Origin: Luscinia megarhynchos
Lineage: Eukaryota > Chordata > Aves > Passeriformes > Turdidae
Direction: 5' to 3'
Length of the DNA: 64,000 nt
NCBI GenBank assembly: GCA_034336665.1
Contig: JAPFBE010000002.1
Coordinates: forward strand, 78,436,905 to 78,500,904
A program made the position numbers and the translations under genes. Shown here one piece after another: positions 24,205 through 39,055 of this stretch. Each line of letters opens with the position of its first letter. Within the stretch, counting starts at the first letter, position 1. Below the pieces are notes generated by a model. That model saw only the letters and a list, made by a program, of their open reading frames with translations. It searched no databases and had not been told where the DNA came from.

Positions 24205-27200
24205 CTTCTATCTGAATTTAAAAAAAAAATAAATGAAAGAGTTCAAGAGACAGCACTTCAGAGAGACATGTCCTACTCGTAGAATAGACTTCTTGACACC
24301 ATGTAGGTTCAACAAGTGTCCCTAATTTGCAGATAGTATATAATTTGCAGAGTGCAATTCATATTTTTTACATTGCCAGGATCCCAGGGAAGTGCTCTCT
24401 CTGGAGGCTCCCATTTCCCAGTGTCTCAGTCTCATTGCTCACACTCATGTGACTGTACTAAACAACCTTCTGAGCCCAGAGGAATTAGGAGAGACCTAAA
24501 TGCTGCTCCACTTCAGCTGTCCAAAGTGCTCCTCAACCATCACTAACATAACAGTCCCTTTTCACCTAGCACACAGGCAGGGGAGGTATTTCTTCAGCTT
24601 CCTGATAAGCCAGAAGTTTCCCCATGGGTGCCCTTGCACTGGCTGACTCCATAACCTTTTACAGCTCTGCCTGAAGTGATCATCAGCTGCTGTGCTCACA
24701 TCAGGGGCTGCAGAAAAAATGTTCCAAGTCATGTGTAGGCTTGTTCAAAGTCAACAGAAAAGGGAACCTGCACATTTGAACAACTTGAGGCTGAAAGTCC
24801 TTGGAATGGGATGGGGATGTGGAGATGAAGACAGCCTTCATCAACAGCATTTTATCAGTGATGAGAGCTGAGACAAGATGAGGTTACTTCTCCCTCACCC
24901 AGGGTGCAGTCAAGTTTTGGGGTATCAGACACAAAGTGCAGCTGTCTGTGAAAGGACATGCCTGGCTTGCATGACACTGGGTTTTGGATTTTTTTCCCAT
25001 ATCTGAAGAATACTGGAAAACATTTTGCTCAGTGAGGAAGAAAAGTTCCTGAATTCTAGAAAAGTGCAACAAGAAGTAATGGAATGAGAGGGCAGATACT
25101 TAACAGACAACTTGTGAGAAGTGAGCATCTTGATGTGCTGCTCCAGATCTTGAATGCAGTCAGCAACACTCTGCTGTTGGCCTCACCACTCTAATTTCAC
25201 CTCCAGACTGTACCAGTGTTTTCTCATGTATCACTGGTCCCTGCTGGACACTCTCTTCACTTTCAGCACTTTCTCCCAAAACTAAGGGAGCTGCCTTATC
25301 CTGGTCCTGGCTTGGTCTAGAAGTAATGGAAGTAGCAAACACATACCATTTAAAAAAATAAAAGTTAAATCCAGTGACAGTGATGATCATAGTCATGTAT
25401 GAAGACTGACAGCCACACCAGCTCTGTGCAGTCTGTAACAATGCAAAAGACAGCATAAACCCAACCTCAGACACCAGAAAGTAAGATATAGTGCCTTGCA
25501 GAGTCAAATGCAATGTACTGTCTCTAATATTAATTACTAATTATGTTAGAGCTGTACAAATCACCTGGTAGTAACCTTTTTATTTATTTAAAGTCTGCGT
25601 CACTACTTTAGTTATTGTCTTTCCATGATGCACTTGTGGAGTGTATACTTTCCTGCAAATGGAGCAGCAAGTTCCCAAAACCCACCTGTTTAAATACACA
25701 AACTCTCCTATATGCATTTGAGGGAAAAGTGATTTATCAAACAACAACATACATGGAGAAATTCCTGAGCAGGTTGAACAGACCCTCCTGCTTGCTGTCA
25801 CCTCGCCAGCTCCAGTGGAGGGAAGGAGCTGCCAAATTCAGAGCTTCATGAAAACACTCAAGCTGCCACAGGAGCTGCCTCCTGCAGGGCTCAGGCACAC
25901 CGAGTACTGCCTGGCAGGGAACATGCAGGAGGTCACAGCTGAGACAGCCCAGCCCAGAAAATTTGGGGGTCATCATCACATCGTTACATATTCAAGCAAG
26001 GTGGCTGTAAGAGACAGCAAACATTAAAAAGCTCAGTCCAAGCTTGTAGTTAATGCAGCAGTCTGAAACGTCTTAACAATATAAATAACTACTGCTAATA
26101 CTGGGTGTTACCCAACAGCTGAACTAGGTTATACTATTTTTTGGTTTAATTTGGGGATAGCCCAATATATAAATAGATTGTTTTTATGTTTAGCTGGGAA
26201 CAAGGATTAGAGACTGGCTTAGCACAGAAGTAGATCCTGATTTCCATGTAGGAAATAGAAAGAGATTAACTTGACAATAACATCAGAGCTCACACACAGT
26301 GAGGAGCCAGCGCACGGTGGATTTCCCTGCTCAGGGATGTTTGTCAATGACAGTGATCTGACATCTCTGCTGGTTGTGCCACTTCCTGTGCTTAAAAAGG
26401 GCATCCCTTAAGTATTTCTAGACAGTAAATATGCCAAGGGAAGTAGAAGATTAATCATTGCTGACACTGAGGGCGTACTCCAGGTATTAGGAGGCACCTG
26501 CTGTACTCCTTGTGCTGCCTCTCTTTAGCAGGGCTCTCCCTCAAGAGCAGCAGCACTTGGTTTTCAGTGGTTGCAATGTGCAGTTTTATCCAGACATCTG
26601 GAGCAGATCTCTGTATCATTAGGTCTTTGGCTTTAAATCAGTAAAATGACACAGGCATAACACTGCTTGTGAGGAGTATTGGAAAAAGCACTTAAATTAT
26701 TTAAAGAAACCATAACTGATGTGGAAAATATTGTTTAAATAATAATTTGCTTCTAACTGTTTAAAAGAAGACTTCTGAAATAGTTGCAAAGCAGGAGACT
26801 GAAACAATTGGAAACAACATCATTATTGGTTGACATACACAGTCAGAGACCAAGCTGCATTGTGCCAAGCACTATACAAACATATATCAAAAATATAACC
26901 ATTGTCCCAGGCAACTGTCAACCTCATTATTAAACTAGAGGCATGGGAAACAGAAGGGAACAGAAGGAAACAAAGAGAGAGCACTGGTCAACAGGAAGAG
27001 CAATGGCCAAAGCAAATCAACATCACAACAGGCATCAAATATATGCAGAAAAGTCAATTACTTTTATGCAAACTAACAGAGAATTAAATAGCTCTGTGAT
27101 CTTGTAGGGATCTTTCAGGCACAAAGGACAGCAGACAAAAAGGTATGGAAGAATCAAAACTATGGATAAATTCTCCTTCATTGCTATGGATAAGGAATTT

Positions 27201-30200
27201 TTTGGTGGGGCAGCAGAGTTGAGTACATTTTTTAGCAGAATTCTAAATAGCTTTGGGGCTTTTAGGACAATTTACAATACCTATAGAATTTATCATCCAG
27301 TTTCAGGCCATGTTTGTAATAACACAACATTTGGCCTCGGACAGTCTGTCAGTCTGAGTCATGCTTGGATTTGTCAGAAAGAGAAATCACAGAAAATAAC
27401 ACCTTGCCACTATTTAGACTTTTTTCCTTTTTTTTTTTTTAATTTTAAAGAAATGTTTAGAACACCTTAATATAAGTTTCCAGAAGTTAACAATAATTTC
27501 TTGATGCCCTTGCACTTTAAGACTTTCTTTAATTTCTTTCTTAAATCTTGTACCATAGAAAAAGGAGTATCAAAAATCTAGCTTCTCACCAAGCCTATCA
27601 AGCCTAGGCACAAAAACCTGTGCCTGGAAACATAACATCTTTTCTATTAAAAGACCAAAGACTTTCCTATGTAACAGCACAATGAAACATAAAAACAACC
27701 ACAATGGAAAAAATGGAATAGATTTACAGTTTTAAAATAGCATGCATGATACAAAAGTTCATGGGTCTATTTAAATTTCAACAAAAAGTTGGGTTTTTTT
27801 TTCATTACTGCAGAATGCATTCATTGTGGGTTTTAAGTGCCTCGATTTAGAAGTTGAAGGCAATTTTTATTAATAGCACATGTAATCCCAATACAAGAGA
27901 TTCCTGTGGCAGATTCATTGGCTCCTTAAGCAGACATCCTTGGCATCAGTAGAAAAAAGGCTGGAAATTGCTGCTTGGCAAGGGGGGATCCCCATGGCAA
28001 TGGGTCCCTGCTGGCAGTGCCACCTCACTGCTCCCACACAGGCAGCCCAGGCTGGAAACCTCCTGAGGACAAGGCAAGGATGTGCATCCTGTCCCATCTG
28101 GAAGGATATTCCACACAGAGATACTCCTGAGCCACCAGGCAGCCTGGGGCTGGAACACCTGGACCTCAGGATGCTCCTCAAGAGGACAGACAGACCTTGG
28201 GAGGCAGAGTGAGAACAACACCCAGTGAAGGTGAGGAAGGAAAGGACATCTTGTTGGCTGTCACTGGCAACTCTGAACATACAGCACGTGCTGGCAGAAT
28301 AGGACTGACACCATCACTGCAGTTCCTCTGGTCACTATGCATTAATTCAACTTGTGTCAGCCTTTTCATGGAAATAGCTCTTGTGAGGCAAGCAAGAAGA
28401 GAAAATATAGTCTTCCCACCTTCTTGGGAAGGCAAATAGCCAGCAGGAAAACCCTCTGCTCAGCAGAGCTTGACATTATGGTAAAGGTGTTATCAAAACA
28501 AATCCACCTTATCAGAAGCCCTGGGAGATGTGTGTCCTGAACTCACAGACCCCCAAACCGCCTCTCAGAGAAAGCTACCTTCCACTGCATGGCCACCAAA
28601 ACGGGAAACCAGTTTTTAACTTGCAGCTAAAAGGTAGCTATTAGTCCATAAAGCATCAGAAAACTCTTGGGCAAAACCTTTAGACAGGCAAGCAAGTGTG
28701 AAAAAGCAAAGGGAAGGTTGTAAGAAAAAGCATCACGCAATTACAGAGCAGGGGTGAAAGAGAGCCCAGAGCTGCAGTGACACATCTGTCCCTCTGACTG
28801 TCCTTTGAAGGAATTTAAGGAATGCCAAAAATTGGTCTAATACTGTACTAAATGGTTGTTTTTCTTCTTGTTATAAACTTGATGCTAGAGTGACTTCTGG
28901 CCCTAAGAGATTAATTCCAAGCTGTCCTGAAGGTAAAAGGTCATTACCAGTGGAGTCTCTAAAATGAGCTACATAATGACTGAGACTAACAGATGATAAA
29001 TTCCAGCTGCTGATGCTCCCAGTACACAGAACAGAGTTGTCATGAGCTACAACAGCTCTCAGGAGAGGGGAGAGACACGCCAGGATTGTAGAACCCCTTT
29101 ACATCAATAATTTTATATAAAGTTTCCAGTGGAAACATTTTGGCACATCCACCCCTGGAAATGTCCATAAAAACCTTGCATGAAATATGTTTATGTTTTT
29201 CAAACTTTCCTTTCTTTTTATATTCTCCTAATACCTTGATAATTGCCAGTAACCTAACTCCAAGGCCATTCCAGTGTTCCATAAACCAGCAAGCAGTGGG
29301 ACTGAGGGAGTTTTTCTGTTGCTGTTATCACAAAGAGAATTCAAGGCAACTGCAACTCCCTGGCATGGATCTGAATTAATGTGGAATTCTTTTACTGATG
29401 TTTGCTGCCTGGGCATCCTCTGCTCCTTAGCAGAACAGTTACCTCCTCTGGTCATGGCATATATTGGCATAGGCAGTCCTTGCTCCTGAAAAGTTCTTAA
29501 AACATGCTTTGGAGGATCTGAAGGCACAGGATGCCCCTGTGGCAGAGGGGGCTTGGGGAGAAATTGCCCTGCAGCCAGTTCTGCAGCAATGTGACAGAGA
29601 CTGGAAAGCAGTGACAGCACAGGGAGCCCCAGGGGCTTGCTTGGCAAACAGGAGATGGCAGAAGCAAAAAAGCAAACAGCTAATGAAAAAGGCACCTGCT
29701 GCAAACTGAGCATTGCTAAAGAATGGGATAGTGTGCAGGGCAGTCCCTCCTCAGCCAGTGCAAGACCTGGGCAGGGCCAGGGAGCAGCCAGAGCTCACAG
29801 CAGGGATCTTACAGACGTGATAAAAGCTCAATACATGCCACATAAGGCCTGCAAGTTGAATGAAAGACCCACAGTGTCATGAGCATGACACTATACTAGA
29901 TGTATGCATCATTCTCCAAAGCCTTTCCAAAAATGACAAATGATCTCAATGCAGATGTTTCTTTATGTATTATTCCCTTTTCATGTGTCTACTTTTCCTC
30001 TTACAGGCATTTTCTGGCACTTAGGTAAGTGATTAAGTAGATTACAGAACTGTCAAAGGGCCAGGCAGTTGTCATGATAATAGAGATAACAGATATTACA
30101 TATTATTTTATCACACAGACAGTCCTCATGGACCTCACTGGTGAGACGAGTATAAAAAGAATTACTGCACAATAAAACCAACTGTAAAAGAAGAAAAAAA

Positions 30201-32256
30201 AAGGAGGGTGACAGAAGGTCAGAATAAATTACGTGGAATATCAATAAAATCTCACAACAAAAACACTTTTCTGTGCTTGTCTTTTTATCAACAAACATTT
30301 TTACAGGCAGTAGAATGTTGCATCTTGTGGCTGCTTCTGAACCAGTGCTTGAATACATGGGCTTTGCATGAATTTACATGTGTAGCAGTGAATGTGTAAA
30401 ATGAGATTTACACACAGAGCTATACTACTGTACATGGGGTTTTTTGGATTTGGGGGTGATTTTTTTGGAAGGCATCTACTTTCCATAGTGCTAAAAGATG
30501 AGCAGAAGAGTCTAAGTGACAGACATCAGACATGTAAGTGAGCTCACAGATCTAAAAGCCACAACTGTGGGCCAGAGGCTGGAACATATGCAAAAATATT
30601 TGTGTATTCATGTAGACACAGTCAAGTTTCCATTCTAGCTTTTTCTATGTCAGAAAACAAATAATTTCAACCAATTATATAGACATTTAAATAGCTGAGC
30701 ACTTTATAGCTTTCCATTTTGTGTGGTCTTGCTTTATTTCATGTGTGCCATTTACCACCTCCTGTTGCCAATGGTTTGGAACCCAGTTCTAGGAGCTTTC
30801 TAGTAGTTCACTGCTGCAGCAGACACCAAGCAACAATGTTGGCTGTAACAGCACGTACACTCTAGTCATGATTCATTATTTTTAGTTCCTAAGAGTATAC
30901 ATGATCCTAATCAAATTCATCTGTGAGTCAAGTGTGCTTGATTAATGCTAACGAGGAAAATCTGAGGGCAGATAGGCGTGTAATTTCTGCTTCATTTAAA
31001 AACGTTGGAAACTGAAAACCTATATTGGTGCAAAGCCTATTTCTAAAACATTAACTATATTCTGTCTTTCTGCATCTGGCAGCTGTAAGTTCTGTCAGGT
31101 TAGGAGCACATGTTTCTCCATTGCTGCTGCAATGTGATTTTTCTTTTGGAGATGTATGTGTGCCTAGTTTTGCAGCCACATTACAGTTTGTCCCTGAGGC
31201 CATGAAATATTTATAGGGATCCTTCTATGTATTTGAATTGCAGCAAGCAGAACAGCCCCACCTTCTGAAAATTTAAATTTAGACATTATGTCCCCGCAGA
31301 TTCCAGTAACAGGAACCTAAATAACTTGCAGAATCAGGCCTACCACCACTCACCGAAGAGGTACAAAGTGAAAATCAGTTTGGAACCATCTACCTTAAAA
31401 GCCACCATTAGCAGTGGCTACTAGAGCTCAGCAGCAGCCCTGATCAGAGCTGCACAAGCCCCAGCTTTGCCATTACCCTGGCACAGCAGCTGAGGTGTGT
31501 TAGCACAGGTGGGCACACAGAAACGAGCCCAGTGGGTGCAGGTAACCACAGGTATGGAACAGAAGCGTGTACAACAACAATTCTCTTATGCAAACCTTTA
31601 GCTAGAGCCACAGTGCCCAGAGAGAGGTGCCAGCACCTGTAGGGAAATGTGTCATTCTGGCATCAGCATGATCTTCCCTTCCTGGAAGTGCACACGTGAC
31701 TCCACAGCCTAATTTACTGTAGCTGCTCTGCAGGTCTGTGACTGCTGCCTCCAAGTATTCCAATAACCCTGCTCATTCTCAATAGCAGAGAGTGTCGCTG
31801 CAGCTTTTCACAGGAGCAGCTCTCTGCTACTCCAGTGCTGCAGAGCCGTGAGAGCAGCAGCTGGGACATGATCCTGCAGTGCCTGGGCTCAAACCCCTTG
31901 GAGGGAACAAAACAAAACCTGCTCAGCCTTCCCCCCCTCAGCCTTAGGCAGGGAGTGTTCTGCACTGAAGCTGTTGAGGAAGCACGCAGCATACAGGAAG
32001 GGAAGTTACTAGGGTCACATCTAGCACTTGTACATTGCAGAGAGTACAGAAAAGGCAATGACTGTATCCATCCTCATGTCTAGCAACGGTGCAAGGGAGA
32101 AAAATGTGTGCATGAGTTCTTAAATGCAATGTGAGTGGGAATTTGGGTGACCAACACCCAAAACAAGCTACCAAATACCACTAGAATGGCAATACACCAG
32201 AGGCCAAGATTATCAGAATTCTTCTGCTGAAAATCACAGTCTGCTCACTGTCTTGA
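24205..32256. other. Intergenic DNA between LTRs
   Basis: About 8 kb without a recognisable gene, RNA or clear transposon. A T-rich run lies at 27429-27440. Open frames such as 161 codons on the minus strand at 29228-29713 have no domain signature. Confidence 0.55.
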
Positions 32257-32261
32257 TAGCC

Positions 32262-32941
32262 TGTCTTAGGTTGCAATGCAGGATGTGACCAAAAGTATGT
32301 ATTCTATCACCATCTGTTAAAACCAGGTGGGGCAGAGACCCTTATTTCCATGGGAGATATCCTCTGCTAATGGACCATCTTTAAAATCAGGTGGGGCAGT
32401 GCTCTTTATCTTTTCCACAACCCATCCTCCCTCCAGGAAGATATCATCTGCTAATGGGCTGTTGAGTCCCACTGTATGACTGATAAAATTACATCATCCC
32501 ACTGGGAGATGCTCCAGCCAGGGGAGGAGGCATTTCCTACCTAGACAAAAAACAGATTTGGAACACTAAAGAAACTTTTTTTCACTGGATTCCAGAGGAA
32601 AACTGCACCTTCTACAGGAGCACTGCTTCAGCTGAACCACATCTGCCACTGCAGGAGGATGCAGCCACCATTTAATGGGACTGCTACCAACACCCTGAGT
32701 GACTGACAGGGTGTCAGGTTGTATTCTGACTCTGTCAGTGTTTTGGGGTTGTTTTTTGCAATACTGTATTTCTAGTTTTAATTTTCCTAGTAAAGAACTG
32801 TTATTCCTATTTCCCATATCTTTGCCTGAGAGCCCCTTAATTTCAAAATTATAATAATTTGGAGGAAAGGGGTTTATATTCTCCATTTCAAAGAGAGGCT
32901 CCTGCCTTTCTTAGCAGACACCTGTCTTTCAAAGCAGGATA
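32262..32941 (+). mobile_element. Solo LTR of an endogenous retrovirus (passerine type B)
   Basis: A 680-bp LTR starts TGTCTTAGG and ends caggata. The usual terminal CA has become TA, and the two termini are still near inverted. Its 3' part (tttgcctgagagccccttaa, then an AT-rich stretch) is a U5-like region I recognise from songbird ERV LTRs, preceded by an AGTAAA-type poly(A) signal. The flanks tagcc (32257-32261) and cagcc (32942-32946) are a 4-of-5 target-site duplication. No retroviral coding sequence adjoins it. Confidence 0.8.
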
Positions 32942-32946
32942 CAGCC

Positions 32947-33019
32947 TGATCCCTTAGGAACTCCTAGCACACACCTAAAGTACTCAGCAATATCCATTTA
33001 GCAAAAAAAACAAAAAAAC

Positions 33020-33050
<31 letters not shown>

Positions 33051-36000
33051 CAAAAAAAAAACCACCAAAAACCCCCACTCCATGCAGTAGTCATTTCTGT
33101 CCTGAAATGGATGCCAACAGGGTTTCCACAGCAGCCTTGTGGACACAGCACTCATGAAGGAAAGGGAAAGCAATATTCCTCTCCTTCCCTGGAAGGGGCT
33201 CAGGGCCATGTACACCCTGGGCTGCTGCTGCACTGTACCCCCAAGGAAATGGCCCCAAAGAGGAAGCTCAAGTCCTCCCTTCCAAACCAAATATTTTTAC
33301 TACTACAATACATTCCTGCTTTTATATATTAGACTGTTCCCATGAAGATTATCAGCCCAGTGCAGGAGTTTTGGCATACAGCTGCTCTTGGTCACCTGCA
33401 ATTCTTCTATGAGCTAGGGGGTCAGGCATGCTCCTGAGAAGAGGGAGCTGCAGAGCTGAATTCCTTCAGGATATGGAGCTTCCCTATGGAAGAATGGTGA
33501 AAGGAGCTGACTATTAACCAAAGGTTGTTTTACCTTCCATGCAGGTTCCTCTTGTCACAGATGAGAAAGAGACAAAGATAACAGAACAGGGTGCACACAG
33601 GCATTAAGTGTGATTTTGTGGGTTGTTCTATTAAGGCTAAGCCCCTGTGCTTCCCCTACACTGCAACAGAAGAGTTCACATGCTCATTTTTGGATCTAGC
33701 CTTCTCCCTTTCTGACACCCCCAACAAGTGCTGGACAAGCTGCTGTGATTGCACTCAGAGCTTCAGTCAGCAGACAATGCTGGTGGGGGACTCTAAAGTC
33801 CAGTCTCACACAGAACTTGCCAGGCATCAGTTCTGCATTAGAGAATTAGAGCACTCGTCCCTGGTTAGGGGCATATTGAATATGGGACCCTTAGGGCCAG
33901 TTCTCTTCAAGTTCCTCATGCAGGGTCGCCTGCAAAGAGCTTCTGGAATCTGAGCACTGTGCCTACCCTCCTTTTACAGTCTTCTCAAAGAGCTGAGCAA
34001 ATACCTGACTTCAGCTGAGGGGAAACTAAGGATTTTTGTTTGGATAGTACCTCCCAGGGAAGGGCTGCTTGGAGACAACTAGCAGCAAGCTCGCTTGTCC
34101 AATGAATTTAGTGTCTAAAATCATTTAAAAGCTGTGTGGATACAGTCCTCTGTGTGAGTGTGATCAAGACTGTCTCGTGTCTACTAGAGTTTGGAGCTTT
34201 GGGCACTCATTGCTGTCCAGTTGGAAGAGACTGCTCCAAGCTCCATTAGGTTTTATCACTATCTTCATGGATTTTCTGTTTTGTCTGCTGACTTAATTTT
34301 ATCCCATCTCCTTCCCATCTATTGCCTTAAACCACGTGGGTGAATCTACATCAGAAAGTGACCATCTGGGCAGCTCAACCAGCTACAGTAAAGGAGATGC
34401 AACCTGAGGTAGCATCCCCTGCTCTTGCAGAGGGCAAGCCAACTCTCTTATTCATGCACTAAGAAACTTTAGGATGTTGCTTCAAAACTGCTCCAAAAAT
34501 CTGTGAGCTAAGTGTCAGCCTTTTCAACCCTTTTAGTGCCACAGGAAAGTCTTTTTGTACAGCAGTTTCAGTGTTCCTGCTGCCCATAACAGTGTGGACA
34601 GAGAAGCAGCCTAGAGCAGACAGAGCCTCTTGTGGGCCTCACAGTTTAGATTTTCCCCTGTGCTGTTTTTGCAGTGACTAACTTTTCCCACAACTGCCTT
34701 AATGTGTGTTTCTATATGCAAATCTCTCAGCCTGACAAGAGTCCATCCCAGCTTTTGGCTTTCAAACTCCCCTCTTCTATATCAGCAATGACAGCAAACA
34801 GAAGGCACAACCATCCTGATTAATTAATCCCCACACAGCACCTCCTAGCAACCCAAGGCTGTTATGCTAACACTTCTAGCTGCAGCTTGTAAGTGTATAA
34901 CTTAACCACATGGGAATGCACTATCTCACTCTGATGAGCTCAGAAGGCTTTAAAGGAAACCTTACCTACCTCAACGCTTTCCTCTGAGATGCCATCAGTG
35001 TCTGGGCACACAGCATGACCAACAGACAGTCACAGCAGGCAGGAAGAGAAAGTCTAATACCAAAATGTATATTTAATGAGCAACTCTTCCATTCTCCGGA
35101 AAGGCTGATGGAGCCACACAGTCAGGCTTTAGCTCTGTGTCCACCACAGCAAATGACAAGGAATTCCAGAGATGACTGGCCCTCTGTGGAAGGCACCTAA
35201 ACCACTGAGCTTGTGTCAGTGAGTTTGTACAGCATTAAGTGCTGATCAACAACTGGAGACATGCCTGTCCAGGATGCAGGGCAATTCCCCACTCCCGTGG
35301 ATTTTTTGTCACTCTGGTGTATGCCATCTGTGTAGAGAAGTCTTCAGGCTCCATATCCCAACACCACTGGAGCTGCCACCACTGAAGCTTCCCAGATGCA
35401 CTAGTGAGGGCAATGCCACATCCCACCACCTCCTGCAGTATTACATTAAATCCCTCTGCCTGACCTGGCATCGACAGGTTTTTAACGTGCTGCTTCAGAA
35501 TGTCTGTAACTTTGAGTTTTTAAAACATAGCTTCTACTAGAAAATATTAGTTAAGCAAAGTTAGCAGAGAGAGGCATCTCAGCCTCCTGAAGCCTGAGGA
35601 GAAAAGTATCTGTCTCCAGTGTTTACACTTGAGACAAACCAGGAGACTCTGCCACCACTGCTGTTGATTTACTTCCAGTAACTGCTTTACACTGGAGTGC
35701 ACATCCACCTGCAGTGCTGCCCCAGCTACAGGAGGTCAGTTTACATGCTCTTTGCTGAAATTAATTAACATGAGGAGCAGAAATTTAAATAGTAATTAAT
35801 TAATTTTCAGCATGTTATATTACCAGAAAGCCCAGGAATGTTTATGACCAATGCATCTCCAGGAAATAAGAAGATACACAGACAATATTCAAGATTAAGG
35901 CTCCTGCCTGGCACCACATACTGGAGCATGAAATTGCACCTGATAGACTGGGACAATTTGAACAGTTGCAGATTAATTCTGTGAGTCCAGAGTGCACAAA

Positions 36001-39000
36001 GGGGTGCATCAGGAGTCCTCACCCATATTACCAGTGGTTATAAATTGATGTTTCTGTTCTAGCACTTGCAAATAATTTTTAAACTCTAGAAATCTGGGGG
36101 TTTTTAAGTTTTTCATTTAAACATAATAAAATGCATTTTATTGTCACTAAACTGTTCTCTGGTGATGAGAGGCATGTCAAAGTGATCTGGGAAATGCTGG
36201 CACTCCTCTCTCCAGGCAGCACTGAACTACCCACTTAGGAGATTGGCATCATTCCTCATCAGACTTGTCTTCTCTGAGCAGCACATCATGTCAGTAGTTA
36301 TAATGTCATCTTCTCTGCAGGTGTCCTCTCACACACATTTCCAGCACCACAAATGTGTGTCTCCCCTCCTAAAATAGGCAGAGAGATCCTTTATTGAGCA
36401 CAGCCAGCCAAAAGATTGAGGAAAATTGTACTTTCCCCAGTCCAGCCACTCACAGCAGCATTAGGTGGAAAGCTGGAGATGGGAGTGGGAAGATACAGGG
36501 GTGTTTTTTCACAGTCAGAAAGCAGCAGGCACTGCCCCTGGGCTGGGGTCACACCAGCAGCATCCCCACAGAGCCCCCAGTCACTGCCATGGTGCACTGG
36601 GACAGCCCTCAGTCCAAGGCAGTGCAGGCTCAGAGCTCCTTATCAGCACAACTCAGCAGCACAACTGCTGCTCATTGCAAATCACACACTGAACTCCTCC
36701 AATCAGACTCCCTGAGGACAAAGGTCCTCATATGTTTCCTGGACAAATCATGTGGGAAGCTGGAGGAGGAGAGAAATTGCTTGGAAAATTATGTGATTAA
36801 AAGGAAGGCATTACCCTTCCTACCCTGCCTTACTCTGCCATGCCCAGGGCTGGCATGGGTCTCCATACCCTGACCTGGGTGCAGTTCCCTGCCACAAGCA
36901 GGAGGGGTGTTCACACAGCCAGAGAGACAACTAACTGGAGAGTGTCAAAGGAGCTCAGCACTGAGACTGCATGATTTCCAGTCTAAGAGGAACACTTCCT
37001 CACTGAAACTTCTCATCCTCCTTCCCAGCTCATGATTTTTTGCTTCCTGATCTATTTCCTTGGAAGAAAGGACAAAGGAGGAAAGAAAGGGCTCCTATTG
37101 CATATGTTCTGCAGAGCTCAGCAGAAGCCTGTAGTGGGTCCAGACACAGCTCCTGCCTCTCTGGGAGCACAACCACCCTCAGCCACACCAAAGCAGGACC
37201 TGCTGTTGACAGCTGCTGGTAGCAGCCAGGGGCTGGACACTGGGTAATTAATTTTTAACTTTTCATTAAATTAGTCTGTGCATCAGCCCCATTGGCAGAG
37301 GCTGTCTAAAAGTTGTACTCATTCAAACACAAGCTCTCATCGGTCCCAGCTCCAGGCAGCTCAGCACATTCTCAGGGGTTTGGGCAAAGCAGAGCAGCAC
37401 ACAGCTTTGGCTAATAATGAATAACTCCTGCAAGGGATTTCTGCCCAGCATAGTGCCAAATGACAAGGAAACAGCACCCACTTTGATAGGCAGCTATCAG
37501 CGATGCAAGAGAATGTTCTCCCACATTTTACCAGACTTTTTCCTGTGACCTTTCTCAGGTGGTACCTCCCCAGTTCTCACAAATGCCTTTTAGATGTTAT
37601 TGCACTGGAATCAACCCAGTCAGGTTTGGTTTGGATGCTGCAAAGGATGTGTCTTGGTGGGATGACCTCATGGTGAGTGCCTGGAGGTGGAATAAAGTGG
37701 TCATATCTGAAGAGACTAAGCAAGCAAGACACAGTAATTTCAGATACCTTCCACAGCAGGTCAGTCACTTGCATCTTGAATTCTGTTCTATTTGCAGCCG
37801 AGCACTCGAGGTGTGGTGGCTCACAGGTAACAGGAAAAAACTGCTGGAGAATGCTAGGCTTGCTTGAACTGGGCACACTCATGATTCAGCAAAAAAAAAG
37901 CAAAACAAAACAAAAGGCCAAACTTGAAGCATTGGTCCTCTTCTGCTCAGTTCTTACTCAAGGATTTCAGCAGAAGTGTGGCCTGAAAGAAATTTTGTGT
38001 GTGGTCTTGAGATTTTATTGCCTAACTGTAATGCAGTAAGAATTAATTACGTCCCATGGGACTCTAACCCTCCCAAACGAAACTCCAAGATCCTGGGTCC
38101 TGATAGAATGATGCAAAGTGGCCAAATTTGGTAATGGATAGAGTTGGGACTTCCATGGTCTTAACCACCACTGAGGGAAGGTTTGAAGGTTATAATGTGA
38201 TGGAACAACCTCTTCAAACTATTACAAGACATTGTAATTTATAGAAGTGCTCAGGCTTAAATCACTTGCAAGATCCTACTGACTTGTGCTGGCCCTGGAA
38301 ATGAAAGGAGCAGAGCAGTTCTGTGCAGTCATTTGCACTTTTTCCTCTTGGCTTGTAACCAAACCTTGGAGAGAGATGCCAGCATCAGCCAGATGTGCAG
38401 AGACGCTCTGAAACTCAGGATTATGGCATCAAGCTTTTCAGTGTTCTCCTCGTGTTCAAAAATCACAGCCCCAAGCTGAGTACACAGGAATACTCTGCAA
38501 TGCCTGGGGAGAGCTGAGTACCTCAGCTGGGGTCACAGCATGAGGAGAAAGGAAAGACACAAGGGCATTTTAATCATAGTGCTAAGTCTTTGACAACTAA
38601 ATGCCAATCTGAGGTTACCCTCAGGGAATTTATTGGTTGGGGTCGGTGTTTAGTGTGCTCAGATGTGTCACAGCTCAGCCCGCAGCTGCAAAGTGGTTTC
38701 AGAACTCTGTTTTTCAGTGCCTATAGCAGGACTAGGGCAGTACTTAGGTGCCCAAATTCCTTTGCCTCTGAGACCCTCAGCTCTGCACTTGTTTCCTGCA
38801 GCTGCCAGGTGCCCAGGTGTTGGCTGCAGCTGTGATTTACAAACTCTGGTCATCCCCGTCAATTATCAACCTGCATGGCTGGGCTATTCCTCGCCGGGAG
38901 GTCTGACCCCATCATAACTCAGGACAGAGCCGGCCGCCACATCGAGATATCCATGATTTCATGCAGAAAGAGAGAGACGGTGCTTTACTGCTGCCTGGAA

Positions 39001-39055
39001 AGAGCGATCAGATTCACACAAAGACTGCTTTGTAGAAAAGTCCCCTTCCTGGGAC
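32947..39055. other. Intergenic DNA between LTR and minisatellite
   Basis: About 6 kb with no recognised gene or RNA. It contains the (caaaa)n repeat at 33002-33061. The stretch 38,900-39,060 becomes CpG-richer next to the minisatellite. Other open frames appear to be chance. Confidence 0.55.
33002..33061. repeat. (caaaa)n simple repeat
   Basis: A 60-bp A-rich pentanucleotide repeat with variable A-runs, broken into cleaner caaaa units in its middle. Confidence 0.92.

Noticed and set aside
29228..29713. 161-codon minus-strand open frame
   Set aside because: Hydrophobic start suggested a signal peptide, but no family or splice evidence supports it.
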